Shown here piece by piece: positions 8,962 through 17,103 of a stretch of 64,000 nt of DNA. A model generated the notes under the pieces. It had not been told where the DNA came from and ran no database searches. It saw nothing but the letters and a program-made list of their open reading frames with translations. The first letter of the stretch is position 1. Each line of letters opens with the position of its first letter. The stretch lies in NCBI GenBank assembly GCA_035652535.1, contig DASRDP010000058.1, forward strand, positions 62,001 to 126,000, in the 5' to 3' direction. The translations under genes and the position numbers were made by a program. Source of the DNA: Chloroflexota bacterium. GTDB lineage: Bacteria > Chloroflexota > UBA6077 > SHYK01.

Positions 8962-9971
8962 CGCGCCGCCGCCATCGCGAAGTAGTCGAGGTGCATCGCA
9001 CGCTTCATGGCGCGCACAGTCGCCGCCGCCTCGGCGCGGGCGCGCTCGCTACCGGTCACGATAATGTGGTCCACGAGGTCCGGATCGCTCGCGAACTCGC
9101 GCCGACGGGCCCTGATGGGCTCCAGGAACTCGTTCAAGGCGTGGGCGAGCCGTCGCTTCACCTCCACATCCCCGACCGTCCCCGCGCGGTAGCGCCGCTT
9201 CAGGCTGGCGACCTCCGCGCGGTCGGGATTGAACGCGTCGTGGTAGGCGAAGACGGGATTCCCGCGCACGTGGCCCGGGTCCGTCGCATGGATGCGGGTC
9301 GGGTCCGTGTACATCCCCATCACGCGACGAGTCACCGTCTCCTCGTCGTCTGACAGGTAGATGGCGTTGTTGAGGGACTTACTCATCTTCCCTCGCCCGT
9401 CGGTGCCCGGCAGCGTGCCCACGCGACCCACCAGGGCCTGCGGCTCGGGGAAAACGTTGCCGTACAGGGAGTTGAACCGACGGGCGATCTCGCGGGTCAG
9501 CTCCACGTGAGAGACCTGGTCCTTGCCCACCGGAACGATCTCTCCCCGCACCATCAGGATGTCGGCCGATTGCAGGACCGGATAGGAGAGCAAGCCAAGC
9601 GACGCGGTCTCCAGCTTCAGGTCGCGAACCATGTCTTTCAGGGTGGGCATCCGTTGGAGGCGAGGCACCGAGACCAACATGCCGAAGAGGAGGGCGATCT
9701 CCGCGACTTCGGGGACCAGCGACTGGAGATAGATGGTGCTTCGCGTCGGATCAATTCCGACGCTGAGGTAGTCCAGCACCAGCTCGCGAATATTGCGCCG
9801 AATGGGCGATGGATCGTCGTAGGCGGTCGTGAGAACGTGCAGGTCGGCGATGATGAAGAAACACTCGAACTGGTCCTGGAGCCGCACCCGGTTCTCCAGC
9901 GTGCCGACGTAATGACCCAGATGCAACGGGCCTGTCGGTCGATCGCCCGTCAACAATCGCCCCGTCGCCAT
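8958..9971 (-). CDS. trpS: Tryptophanyl-tRNA synthetase
   Basis: Class I aminoacyl-tRNA synthetase charging tRNA-Trp. The first motif is GPLHLGHYVG (HIGH signature) and the second GKMSKSLNNAI (KMSKS). DLHVLTTAYDDP, LQSADILMVRGEIVPVGKDQ and the C-terminal helical domain fit the usual 330-residue length (337 here). The start is ATG 9971 because GGGAGA lies 8 bases upstream; a TTG five codons earlier would place that signal inside the gene. It is the first gene behind the T-box leader and overlaps trpE by ATGA, so charging and synthesis share one transcript. Confidence 0.97.
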   Translation of the reverse strand: MATGRLLTGDRPTGPLHLGHYVGTLENRVRLQDQFECFFIIADLHVLTTAYDDPSPIRRNIRELVLDYLSVGIDPTRSTIYLQSLVPEVAEIALLFGMLVSVPRLQRMPTLKDMVRDLKLETASLGLLSYPVLQSADILMVRGEIVPVGKDQVSHVELTREIARRFNSLYGNVFPEPQALVGRVGTLPGTDGRGKMSKSLNNAIYLSDDEETVTRRVMGMYTDPTRIHATDPGHVRGNPVFAYHDAFNPDRAEVASLKRRYRAGTVGDVEVKRRLAHALNEFLEPIRARRREFASDPDLVDHIIVTGSERARAEAAATVRAMKRAMHLDYFAMAAAR

Positions 9972-10004
9972 CGCTCGATCTCCCAAATAAATCAGCGCCG
10001 TGCC

Positions 10005-10359
10005 GAAAACAAAAAGCCCTCGTCCCGATTCAGGGACGAGGGAACCCTCGTGGTGCCACCCTTATTCAGCCGCGCCGTGCGCGACCCTCACCGGCAGGGG
10101 ACTGGATGCGGCTCCAACGCCGCCAGCCCTGCATGCCACCGCACAGGTAACGGTTGCGGTTCCGTCAGCGCCTACGCATCGCCGCGGCGTCGGGCCGCCA
10201 TCGACTTCGGGCTGCGACTCCGAGATCCATTCCGCGCACCGGTGTCTACCGGGGTCCTGGTCGCCAGGACGGCGCCGCTTCGGCCGGCTCCCACCAACCC
10301 GGCTCGCTGGGCGGCCAGCGCCGCGTACTCGTTCTCTTCTCAGTCGTTGCTCTTGAGTT
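10005..10359 (-). promoter_or_regulatory. T-box riboswitch, tryptophan-specific, upstream of trpS
   Basis: A complete T-box leader read on the minus strand. The Stem I base carries the AGTA element (10323-10330). The distal part of Stem I has GAGCCGGGTTGGTGGGAGC (10287-10305), a classical AG-bulge/distal-loop sequence. The specifier loop GGAATGGATC places codon UGG (Trp) at 10229-10227. The antiterminator T-box sequence AGGGTGGCACCACG lies at 10062-10049, with the competing terminator at 10042-10006. Known mechanism: uncharged tRNA-Trp pairs with the UGG specifier and, by its CCA end, with the T-box bulge, which stabilises the antiterminator. Low tryptophan would therefore switch on trpS and the whole trp operon. 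Confidence 0.93.
10006..10042 (-). terminator. T-box intrinsic terminator
   Basis: On the minus strand CCCTCGTCCC and GGGACGAGGG form a perfect ten-pair stem with a six-base loop (10042-10017), followed by CTTTTTGTTTT (10016-10006). The 5' half is also available to pair with the T-box sequence, as expected for a terminator/antiterminator switch. Confidence 0.93.
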
Positions 10360-10365
10360 TCGCAA

Positions 10366-10395
10366 ATTATCCGCGAGCCTGTTGGCGTTCGTCAA
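10366..10395 (-). promoter_or_regulatory. Promoter of the T-box/trp operon
   Basis: Minus strand: -35 TTGACG (10395-10390), an 18-base spacer, -10 GATAAT (10371-10366). The predicted transcription start is near 10359, just ahead of the Stem I sequence. The TGA inside TTGACG is the stop codon of thpR. Confidence 0.8.
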
Positions 10396-11033
10396 CTCGC
10401 TGGTTCATCCTGCGTGCCGAGCTGGGACCGGGCGCCGAGCTGAGATCGGTGGATGCACGTATAGCTCGGACCCTCGCGTCGCAGATCGCTCCGGATGAGG
10501 TCGATGCTCTCGCAGCGGAACGGCTGGAGGGCGGCCAGCGCGGAGGATGCCGTGGCACGACCTTTCAGTGCGCGGTGCATCGCCTCCGAGCGGGCGGCGG
10601 GCTCCCGCCGATTGGCCCGACCGAGGGTCAGGTGCGGGTGGAAGTCGGACGGCTCCCACCTCACCCCGGCCTCGGCCAAGGCGTCCACGAGGCCGCGCTG
10701 GAGTAGCCCCAGCGATCCCGGGGGGAGATCTCGGACGCCTGCCCAGATCACCCGGAGTGAGCGAGGGGAGCCGAAGGAGCCGAGCTCGCCAGGCTCCAGG
10801 CTAAAAGCCGGCCGTCCCGTGCAAACCGCCTCCATGCTCCGATGTACGCGATCCAGGACCGCCTGCGGCTGTGCCCCGAGGAACAGGAGCGTCAGGTGCA
10901 TGAGCTCCGGCTTGACCCAGCGAGCGAACCCGGGGACCGCCGCCTCGAGCGCCTGTTCCTCCCGGACCAGCGCTTCGCGCCATGCTGTCGGCAGCTCGAT
11001 GGCGATGAAGAGCCGCAGGCGGTCGTCGGTCAT
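10392..11033 (-). CDS. thpR: RNA 2',3'-cyclic phosphodiesterase
   Basis: A 2H-phosphoesterase superfamily member (LigT/ThpR) that opens 2',3'-cyclic phosphates at RNA ends. The 213-residue protein begins RLFIAIELP and has both HxTx catalytic motifs, HLTLLFLG near residue 50 and HLTLGRANR near residue 136. Its ATG at 11033 overlaps the MFS stop in an ATGA, so it is the last gene of the MarR-MFS-ThpR unit. Its stop codon lies inside the -35 box of the trp promoter. The cellular RNA substrate is unknown for most bacterial members. Confidence 0.93.
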   Translation of the reverse strand: MTDDRLRLFIAIELPTAWREALVREEQALEAAVPGFARWVKPELMHLTLLFLGAQPQAVLDRVHRSMEAVCTGRPAFSLEPGELGSFGSPRSLRVIWAGVRDLPPGSLGLLQRGLVDALAEAGVRWEPSDFHPHLTLGRANRREPAARSEAMHRALKGRATASSALAALQPFRCESIDLIRSDLRREGPSYTCIHRSQLGARSQLGTQDEPAS

Positions 11034-12370
11034 CGCATGCGACGCAGGTCGGGAGCGGACACGAGCATCCAGAGGGCGAGCAGCGCGCAGGCGCCGCCCA
11101 TCAGGGCGACGGTGTGGGGGGCGCCCAGCGCCGACGCCATCGCCCCCGCCACCAGGCTCCCCAGGGGAACCAGACCGCGGCTGAGAAAATACACGCCCAT
11201 GACGCGCCCGCGAATCGCCGACGGCGTGTGGACCTGCAACAGGGTGTTCGCCTGGGTGCCATAGGTGACGTTGCAGAGCCCGCTCAGCGCCATCAGCCCG
11301 AGGGAGACCACGAACCACGGCGACGCCGAGAAGCCGACCAGCGCGAGGCCGAAGATGGCTGCACCAAGGAGCATCAGTAGGCCCTGGCGGCCGGTATTGC
11401 CAACCGTCGCTACCGCGAAGGCGCCCACCAGGGCTCCCAGCCCGACAAACGTCAAGAGCAAGCCCTGCCCGGTCGCCCCGACGTGCAGGATGTCCCGAGC
11501 GAAGACCGGCATCAAGCTGGTGTAGGGCTGGCCCAAAAACGACGGGACCAGCACGATGAGGATCACGCTCCGGACGGCGCGGTTCGCCCAAATGTATCGT
11601 CCCCCCTCGATGGTGCTGCCGAGAATCGAGCCGTCACCCCTGCCCCTCGCGTGGCCGGTCTGCTCGCGCGGATCGGGCACGTTCATCTGGACCGTCCAGA
11701 CAGTGGCCACAACAAAGATGACGCCCTGCAAGATGTAGGACCCGCCCACGTCGAAGGCCGCGATGAGTACGCCCGCCAGGGCTGGCGCCACGCTCCGGCT
11801 CGCGTTGAAGACCATCGAGTTCAGCCCGACCGCGTTGGCCAGGTGCGCCTCGTCGACGAGGTCGGAGATCATCGCCTGGCGCGCGGGCTGCTGGAAGGAC
11901 ATCACCACGCCCGCCAGCAGCGCAGTCGCATACACGTGCCACGGGCGGACGTGGTGGGTGACCACGAGAGCCGCCAGGACGAAGTTCAGGACGGCGTTCG
12001 TGATCTGGGCGATGACGAGCTGCGCCTTTCGGCCGTGACGGTCGGCCACGGCCCCCGCGACGACGCTGAACAGGATGAGGGGGATGGCGCGGCTGGCGCT
12101 GACGAGACCCAACTGGAGCGGCGAATTCGTCAGCTCGTACATGAGCCAGCCTCTCGTGACCTGGTCCATCCACTGGCCAGAGCTGGCGGCGGCCTGCCCC
12201 AGCCATAGCAAGCGGAAATCCCGGAACTGCAAGGCTTCGAACGTGCGGAGGCGCAGAATGGACGTCAGCGTTGGTCGATGGGACGAGGCGAGAGCGCGCA
12301 TCCCCCTCATGCGAGGGCGACGCCCGTCCTTCGAGGTATCGGCGCCGACGCTGACCTCGTCGGCCGCCAC
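11030..12370 (-). CDS. MFS transporter (EntS/MFS_3-type exporter)
   Basis: A 446-residue major facilitator with about 12 membrane spans. After a hydrophilic N-terminus of about 45 residues it shows ALQFRDFRLLWLGQ at the first span, typical of the MFS_3/enterobactin-exporter group. GAVADRHGRKAQLV is the loop 2-3 MFS signature, and QQPARQAMISDLV in span 4-5 is also typical. It directly follows, and touches, a MarR-family regulator, an arrangement common for drug or small-molecule efflux pumps. Substrate cannot be read from the sequence. Confidence 0.9.
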   Translation of the reverse strand: MAADEVSVGADTSKDGRRPRMRGMRALASSHRPTLTSILRLRTFEALQFRDFRLLWLGQAAASSGQWMDQVTRGWLMYELTNSPLQLGLVSASRAIPLILFSVVAGAVADRHGRKAQLVIAQITNAVLNFVLAALVVTHHVRPWHVYATALLAGVVMSFQQPARQAMISDLVDEAHLANAVGLNSMVFNASRSVAPALAGVLIAAFDVGGSYILQGVIFVVATVWTVQMNVPDPREQTGHARGRGDGSILGSTIEGGRYIWANRAVRSVILIVLVPSFLGQPYTSLMPVFARDILHVGATGQGLLLTFVGLGALVGAFAVATVGNTGRQGLLMLLGAAIFGLALVGFSASPWFVVSLGLMALSGLCNVTYGTQANTLLQVHTPSAIRGRVMGVYFLSRGLVPLGSLVAGAMASALGAPHTVALMGGACALLALWMLVSAPDLRRMR

Positions 12371-12864
12371 TAGTGACCTCGGCCGTTAGGCCTCGTCGAC
12401 TCGCTTCGCCCGGGCGCCTGCCGCCGCTGAAGCTGAATTGCCCCGCGCAGCGCCTCGAGCCCGCGAACGAGCGCCCGTCGCTCGGGCGCCGTCATGTGGT
12501 CCATCAGGTCGCGCAGCCGATCTTCGGCGGCCACGCCGGCGAAGCGGGCGGCCGCGCGTCCGCTTTCGGTGAGTGCCAGCCACACCTTTCGGCGGTCAGT
12601 CGGGTCATCCCTACGCTCGATCCACCCGCGCTCGACCAGCACGTCAACGATCTGGGTGAGGGTCGGGAGTCGCACCGAGATCGCTCGTGCCAACTCGCCG
12701 GCCGTTCGGTCTCGGTGCTCGAGCGCGCGAACGGCATAGAATTGCGTCGACGAGATCGTGTCGCCCTCCGCGTTGACGGGCACGTCGGTGCCCACCGCCC
12801 GCCGAAGGGACGGTAGACAATCCAGGACCCGGGCGACGTCGCTTGTCAGGTTCGGCTCTAACAT
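12370..12864 (-). CDS. MarR-family transcriptional regulator
   Basis: A 164-residue winged-helix regulator. The DNA-binding region is RTAGELARAISVRLPTLTQI, followed by the wing in ERRDDPTDRRKVWLALTESG, where DxRxxxLxLT is the family signature. It is the first gene of an overlapping unit with an MFS exporter, so the likely role is ligand-relieved repression of its own operon. No clear palindromic operator was found upstream. Start is ATG 12864. Confidence 0.92.
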   Translation of the reverse strand: MLEPNLTSDVARVLDCLPSLRRAVGTDVPVNAEGDTISSTQFYAVRALEHRDRTAGELARAISVRLPTLTQIVDVLVERGWIERRDDPTDRRKVWLALTESGRAAARFAGVAAEDRLRDLMDHMTAPERRALVRGLEALRGAIQLQRRQAPGRSESTRPNGRGH

Positions 12865-12938
12865 TTCAGGTCCGGAACCATTTGCTGCAACATCCTATCC
12901 GGGCGCCGCGCGTCCCGCAAGGGGCGCGGATTTGGCTG

Positions 12939-12947
12939 TGGTATGAT
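12939..12947 (+). promoter_or_regulatory. Possible extended -10 promoter for the glycosyltransferase cluster
   Basis: TGGTATGAT at 12939-12947 is an extended -10 element (TGn plus TATGAT) about 70 bases ahead of the first large membrane-protein gene. No -35 match is visible at the right distance. Confidence 0.35.
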
Positions 12948-13016
12948 TCCGCCGCCCGCGGAGGAATTCACACGACGTACCGTGCCTATGCGCCGCTCCG
13001 TCGTTAGCCCATTCTC

Positions 13017-16000
13017 ATGATCGATCTGCTGGTCTTCACGCTCCTCACCGCCGCCTGCGTCCTCCTCGTCCGGCGTGTCCGCCTTCTCGGCTTCGCCGCC
13101 CTTCGGCCCCCAACAGGGCTGTTCGCTTCAATGGCCGCGCGAATCGCGGGGCCCGAGGAGACGGAGGCGCACCCACCCCCCCTGCGGCCCACGCCCCCGA
13201 TCGCGGCTCCGCCCGTGACCGCCGACGAGGAAGCTCCCGGATGGGCGACGGCCCCGCCGTCCCGCGAGCCGGAGGCCGTCGCGGAGGGCGCGGTCGCCCC
13301 GCCGTATCCGCTCTCTCGGCGGCTCGCCGTCTCCTGGATCGCCGCCGCCGGGCTCTCCACCGCCGCGATCCTCTTCCAGCACCAGCTCTGGCTGAATCAG
13401 GACAATCTTCGGCCGTTCTGGGCGCTGCTCGCTACCTCGACGGCCGCGGCGCTGGCGCTATGGATCGGAGCACGCTGGCCCCAGTCCCTGCCAAGCAGCG
13501 GAGGCGCAGGGCCGCCCGGCGCCAACCGCGTCGGCATGTGGCTCGCGCGACGCGCCCCCGCGATCTTTGCCCCCGGCCCGCGGCGTTCGGCGGTCACGGG
13601 CGTGCAACTCCTCGTCGCGGCGGCGGTCGGCGCGGCTGCCTCGATCGGGCTCTTCTGGACCGAGCGCCACGGCGGAATCGCGTGGGTCCTGTACGTCGCG
13701 GCGTGCGTGCTCTTCCTTGTGGGCGTCTGGCTCCTGACTCGAGCGACCGTCGAGGGACTGGTCGGAAGCTGGCAACGCTCGGACTCGATCGCTATCGGAA
13801 TCGCCCTGCTGTCCGCCTTCGTCGCGCGGACGTGGTCGCTGAGCGACGTGCCGCGCGGTGTGTGGTTCGACGAATCGTTCCATGCCATCTCGATCGCCAT
13901 GCGTGTGATGCAGGACCCCACATATCGGCCGATCTGGCTGCCCGGAATCGCGCCGGAGGCCGCCGCATACTGGTTCCTGACCATTCCCTTCCTTGCCCTC
14001 TGGCCCCACGACCCCATGGCCATTCGCTTGCCCGCCGCCATCAGCGGGACGCTCGCGGTGGGGGCCGTCTATCTCCTGGCCCGGGGCCTCTTCGATCGAC
14101 GCGTCGCCATCGCGGCCGCGGGGCTGAGCGTCGGGCTGGTCTGGCAGCTCAATTTCAGCCGGATCGCATTCAACGCGATGAGCTCGGTGTTTCTCGACAC
14201 CTTTGCCGCCGCGCTCTTCGTCGCCGGGTTGAAGCGGAGGAACACGTTCGCGTTCGCCGCTGCGGGACTCTCCCTCGGCGTCGGCTTCAATTTCTACTAC
14301 ACGACGCGCGTCGCGATTGCGGTCCTCGCGGTGGTCGCAGCGCACCGGATCCTCTTCATGCGCCTGGCGTTCTTCCGCGATTACTGGCGAGGCATCGCGC
14401 TCTTCCTCGTCGGCATCGTCCTCGGGGCGAGCCCGATTCTCGAGTACGGCGTGCAGCATCCGGACGAGTTCAACCAGCGCATGGGCCAGGTCACCGTCAT
14501 GACGGAGATCCGCCAGGCGAATAGCTGGCAGCCTCTCGTCAACAACGTGCGGGCGCACCTCCTGATGTTCGACGTTCGCGGCGACCCCAACGGGCGCCAC
14601 AACTGGACCGGGCGGCCGATGTTGAGCCCCGTGATCGGTGCCATGGCCGTCCTGGGGCTGATCCTCGCGCTGTCGCAGATCGCTCGATGGACCTATGTGC
14701 TTCCGCTGGCGTGGTTCGTGCTCATGCTGGCAGGAGGCGTATTCTCCGTGACGTGGGAGGCGCCGCAGGGGCTTCGAACGATCGACGAGGTAACCGGCGT
14801 CGCCCTATTCGCGGGAATCGGCATGGGCGCCCTGTGGGGGACGCTGCAGGCCCTTCTCGGCGGCGCCCTGCGCACGGTGCCCGTCGGCGCGATCCCGGGC
14901 GCGCGCGTGGGCGGGGGCTTGCGCCTGCGCCTCGCCGGGGTCGTTTCCGGCATCCTTGCCATCGCGCTGGTCAGCGGCACCAGCGCGACGGAGATCAGCC
15001 GCTACTTCACCGTGCAGCAGCGAGACAACCGCACCTGGGGCGAGTTTCTCACGCCGCAGGCCGAGGCGGCTCGCCGGATCAATCGGGTGCCGACCGACTG
15101 GAAAGTGCTCGTCGACCCCTTCTTCGCCGGCGATCCCAGCGTCCAGTTCCTGCTGAACCCAAAGCGCGACCTCGTCCCCTTCGAGCGGACCGATCTGCCG
15201 GTCACGGGGGCGGGAGCCGCGGCCATCTTTCTTTCTGACCGTGAACCGTCTCTCGCCGACCGAATCGCTCAGCTCTACCCGACAGCCCAGGAAGACACCG
15301 TCACGACCCCCAGCGGCGACCACATCGGGATGTACGAATTTCAGCTCGGGCCCGAGGACATCCAGGCGACGGAGGGGGTTCTCGCGCACTATGGGGTCGG
15401 CGACCGGAGGATGGACCGGCGTGAAGCGCGCCTCGATTTTCCCTGGCCAGCCTCGACGCCGATGCCGGCGCCGTTTCCGGCGTCCTTCGAAACCACCCTG
15501 AGCGCGACGACGTTCGGGAGTTATCGCTTCCGATTGGAGGGCCCGGGCGATGCGACCGTGACGATCGACGGCGCTCGCGTCGTCAGGGGCGGCCAGGAGG
15601 CGGCAATTGCGCTGGCGAAGGGGCCCCACGCGCTCCGGGTCGACCTCTCCGACGCCGGTTTGGCGCCACTCCGCCTCCTCTGGGCGCCTCCGCAGCAGGA
15701 GCTCGGGGACGTCCCCATCGACGTGCTGCACGCGCCGCCAGTCCGGGTGACCGGGCTCCTGGCCAAGCTGTACAACGGCCGCGAGCCCACGAGCCAGCCA
15801 GCGATTGAGGAGATCGATCCCTCGGTCGATATTCGCGTGAACGCGATCCCGCTGCCCCGCCCGTACAACGTCGAGTGGACCGGATCGATCCTCGCGCCGC
15901 AGGATGGGACGTACCGGTTCGGTACCAACAGCATTGACTCCAGCACCCTCTGGATCGACGGCCAGCAGGTCCTGACGAATACCGCACCCAACGCCATGGT

Positions 16001-17018
16001 CGAGGGGACGATCCAGTTGAGCGCGGGCTGGCACGACATCCGCGTTGGCTGGCTGGACGCGACGGGATTCACCCACATCCAGATGTCCTGGACGCGGCCG
16101 GGCGGCGCTCCGGAGACCGTGCCAAGCCAGGCCCTCCGCCCGTGGCCGCCGGCGGTCATCGCCGAGGCGCAGCCATCTGACGCGGATGTCGCGCAGGCCG
16201 CCGCCCTCCTGTCATCGCAGCCGATCGCGCGCGGGGAAGCCCCCCAGGCGCCCACGAGCGGCACGGTTCTGGCAGGGTCCACTGCCCTCTCTCAGCCGCG
16301 GGGCGTGACCGTCACCCCGGACGGTACGACGTACATCGCCGACGCCGGGCGCCGTGCCATCATCGAGATCCCGCCCGACGGCGGGGCGCCGCGCGCCCTG
16401 GCGCAGGGTCAGTTGAAGGAGCCGTCGGCGGTCGCGGTCCTGCGCGACCGAACGGTCCTGGCGCTCGACGCCGGTGCCGGGGCCATCTGGCGGATCGACA
16501 TGGACACCGGGAAACTCGGCGACCGCTTCGCGCCGGATCAGGGCTTCTACGGGCCGCGTGGCATCGCGGTCGCGCTCGACGGTCGCGTCGCGGTGGCGGA
16601 CACCGGCAACAATCGGATCGTCATCATTCCATCGACGGGCTCCGGTGCCCAGGTGATCGGAGGCCTTCGAGAGCCAACCGACGTGGCCTTTCTGCCGGAT
16701 GGGAGCTTGTTGGTCGCGGAGACCGGCGCGAAGCAGATCACCATCGTTCGGTCGGATGGCGGTCGAGTCTCGAGCTGGCCCATGCCCGAGGCCTATACCG
16801 TCGTCGGTCCGCACGTTGCCGTGCTGCCGCGCGGGGGCTGGGTGGCCACGGCGCCCGAAGCGCGAACGCTGCTGCGGATGGCGCCGAACGGTCGGGAGCC
16901 GCAGCAGTGGGGAGTCGACACCGGGTTCAAGAAGCCCGTCGGCATCGCCGTGAGCGCGCAGGGGATCGTCGTGACGGACACCGACGCAGGAACGGCCACG
17001 ACCTACCGAGCGCCGTGA
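13017..17018 (+). CDS. PMT/ArnT-like membrane glycosyltransferase with PA14 and NHL domains
   Basis: A 1333-residue protein. Residues 1 to about 680 are hydrophobic with many spans and resemble GT39/GT83 lipid-linked-sugar transferases. RGVWFDESFHAISIA carries the Asp285-Glu286 pair at the site of the catalytic acidic motif in the first outside loop. A Pro/Glu-rich cytoplasmic linker lies at about 45-95. About 822-890 is a divergent PA14-like sheet, and 910-1029 is a clear PA14 domain (GLLAKLYNGREPTSQPAIEE, APQDGTYRFGTNS). From about 1091 to the end are NHL-type repeats such as GPRGIAVALDGRVAVADTGN. PA14 and NHL domains usually bind carbohydrate or protein and should lie outside the membrane. 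It is the first gene of the cluster. The donor and acceptor are unknown. Confidence 0.82.
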   Translation: MIDLLVFTLLTAACVLLVRRVRLLGFAALRPPTGLFASMAARIAGPEETEAHPPPLRPTPPIAAPPVTADEEAPGWATAPPSREPEAVAEGAVAPPYPLSRRLAVSWIAAAGLSTAAILFQHQLWLNQDNLRPFWALLATSTAAALALWIGARWPQSLPSSGGAGPPGANRVGMWLARRAPAIFAPGPRRSAVTGVQLLVAAAVGAAASIGLFWTERHGGIAWVLYVAACVLFLVGVWLLTRATVEGLVGSWQRSDSIAIGIALLSAFVARTWSLSDVPRGVWFDESFHAISIAMRVMQDPTYRPIWLPGIAPEAAAYWFLTIPFLALWPHDPMAIRLPAAISGTLAVGAVYLLARGLFDRRVAIAAAGLSVGLVWQLNFSRIAFNAMSSVFLDTFAAALFVAGLKRRNTFAFAAAGLSLGVGFNFYYTTRVAIAVLAVVAAHRILFMRLAFFRDYWRGIALFLVGIVLGASPILEYGVQHPDEFNQRMGQVTVMTEIRQANSWQPLVNNVRAHLLMFDVRGDPNGRHNWTGRPMLSPVIGAMAVLGLILALSQIARWTYVLPLAWFVLMLAGGVFSVTWEAPQGLRTIDEVTGVALFAGIGMGALWGTLQALLGGALRTVPVGAIPGARVGGGLRLRLAGVVSGILAIALVSGTSATEISRYFTVQQRDNRTWGEFLTPQAEAARRINRVPTDWKVLVDPFFAGDPSVQFLLNPKRDLVPFERTDLPVTGAGAAAIFLSDREPSLADRIAQLYPTAQEDTVTTPSGDHIGMYEFQLGPEDIQATEGVLAHYGVGDRRMDRREARLDFPWPASTPMPAPFPASFETTLSATTFGSYRFRLEGPGDATVTIDGARVVRGGQEAAIALAKGPHALRVDLSDAGLAPLRLLWAPPQQELGDVPIDVLHAPPVRVTGLLAKLYNGREPTSQPAIEEIDPSVDIRVNAIPLPRPYNVEWTGSILAPQDGTYRFGTNSIDSSTLWIDGQQVLTNTAPNAMVEGTIQLSAGWHDIRVGWLDATGFTHIQMSWTRPGGAPETVPSQALRPWPPAVIAEAQPSDADVAQAAALLSSQPIARGEAPQAPTSGTVLAGSTALSQPRGVTVTPDGTTYIADAGRRAIIEIPPDGGAPRALAQGQLKEPSAVAVLRDRTVLALDAGAGAIWRIDMDTGKLGDRFAPDQGFYGPRGIAVALDGRVAVADTGNNRIVIIPSTGSGAQVIGGLREPTDVAFLPDGSLLVAETGAKQITIVRSDGGRVSSWPMPEAYTVVGPHVAVLPRGGWVATAPEARTLLRMAPNGREPQQWGVDTGFKKPVGIAVSAQGIVVTDTDAGTATTYRAP

Positions 17019-17103
17019 CGGAGCTGTGGGCAGCGCCCGGAATCCGGGCTTGGGGCATTTGGCGGCGAGGTCCATTGCTGGAGACCCTGGGCCGGGCCCC
17101 CGG

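Noticed and set aside
12865-12910. Near-palindrome GGTCCGGAACC upstream of marR as an operator
   Set aside because: Only the central TCCGGA is symmetrical and the arms do not match, so it is too weak to claim a MarR site.
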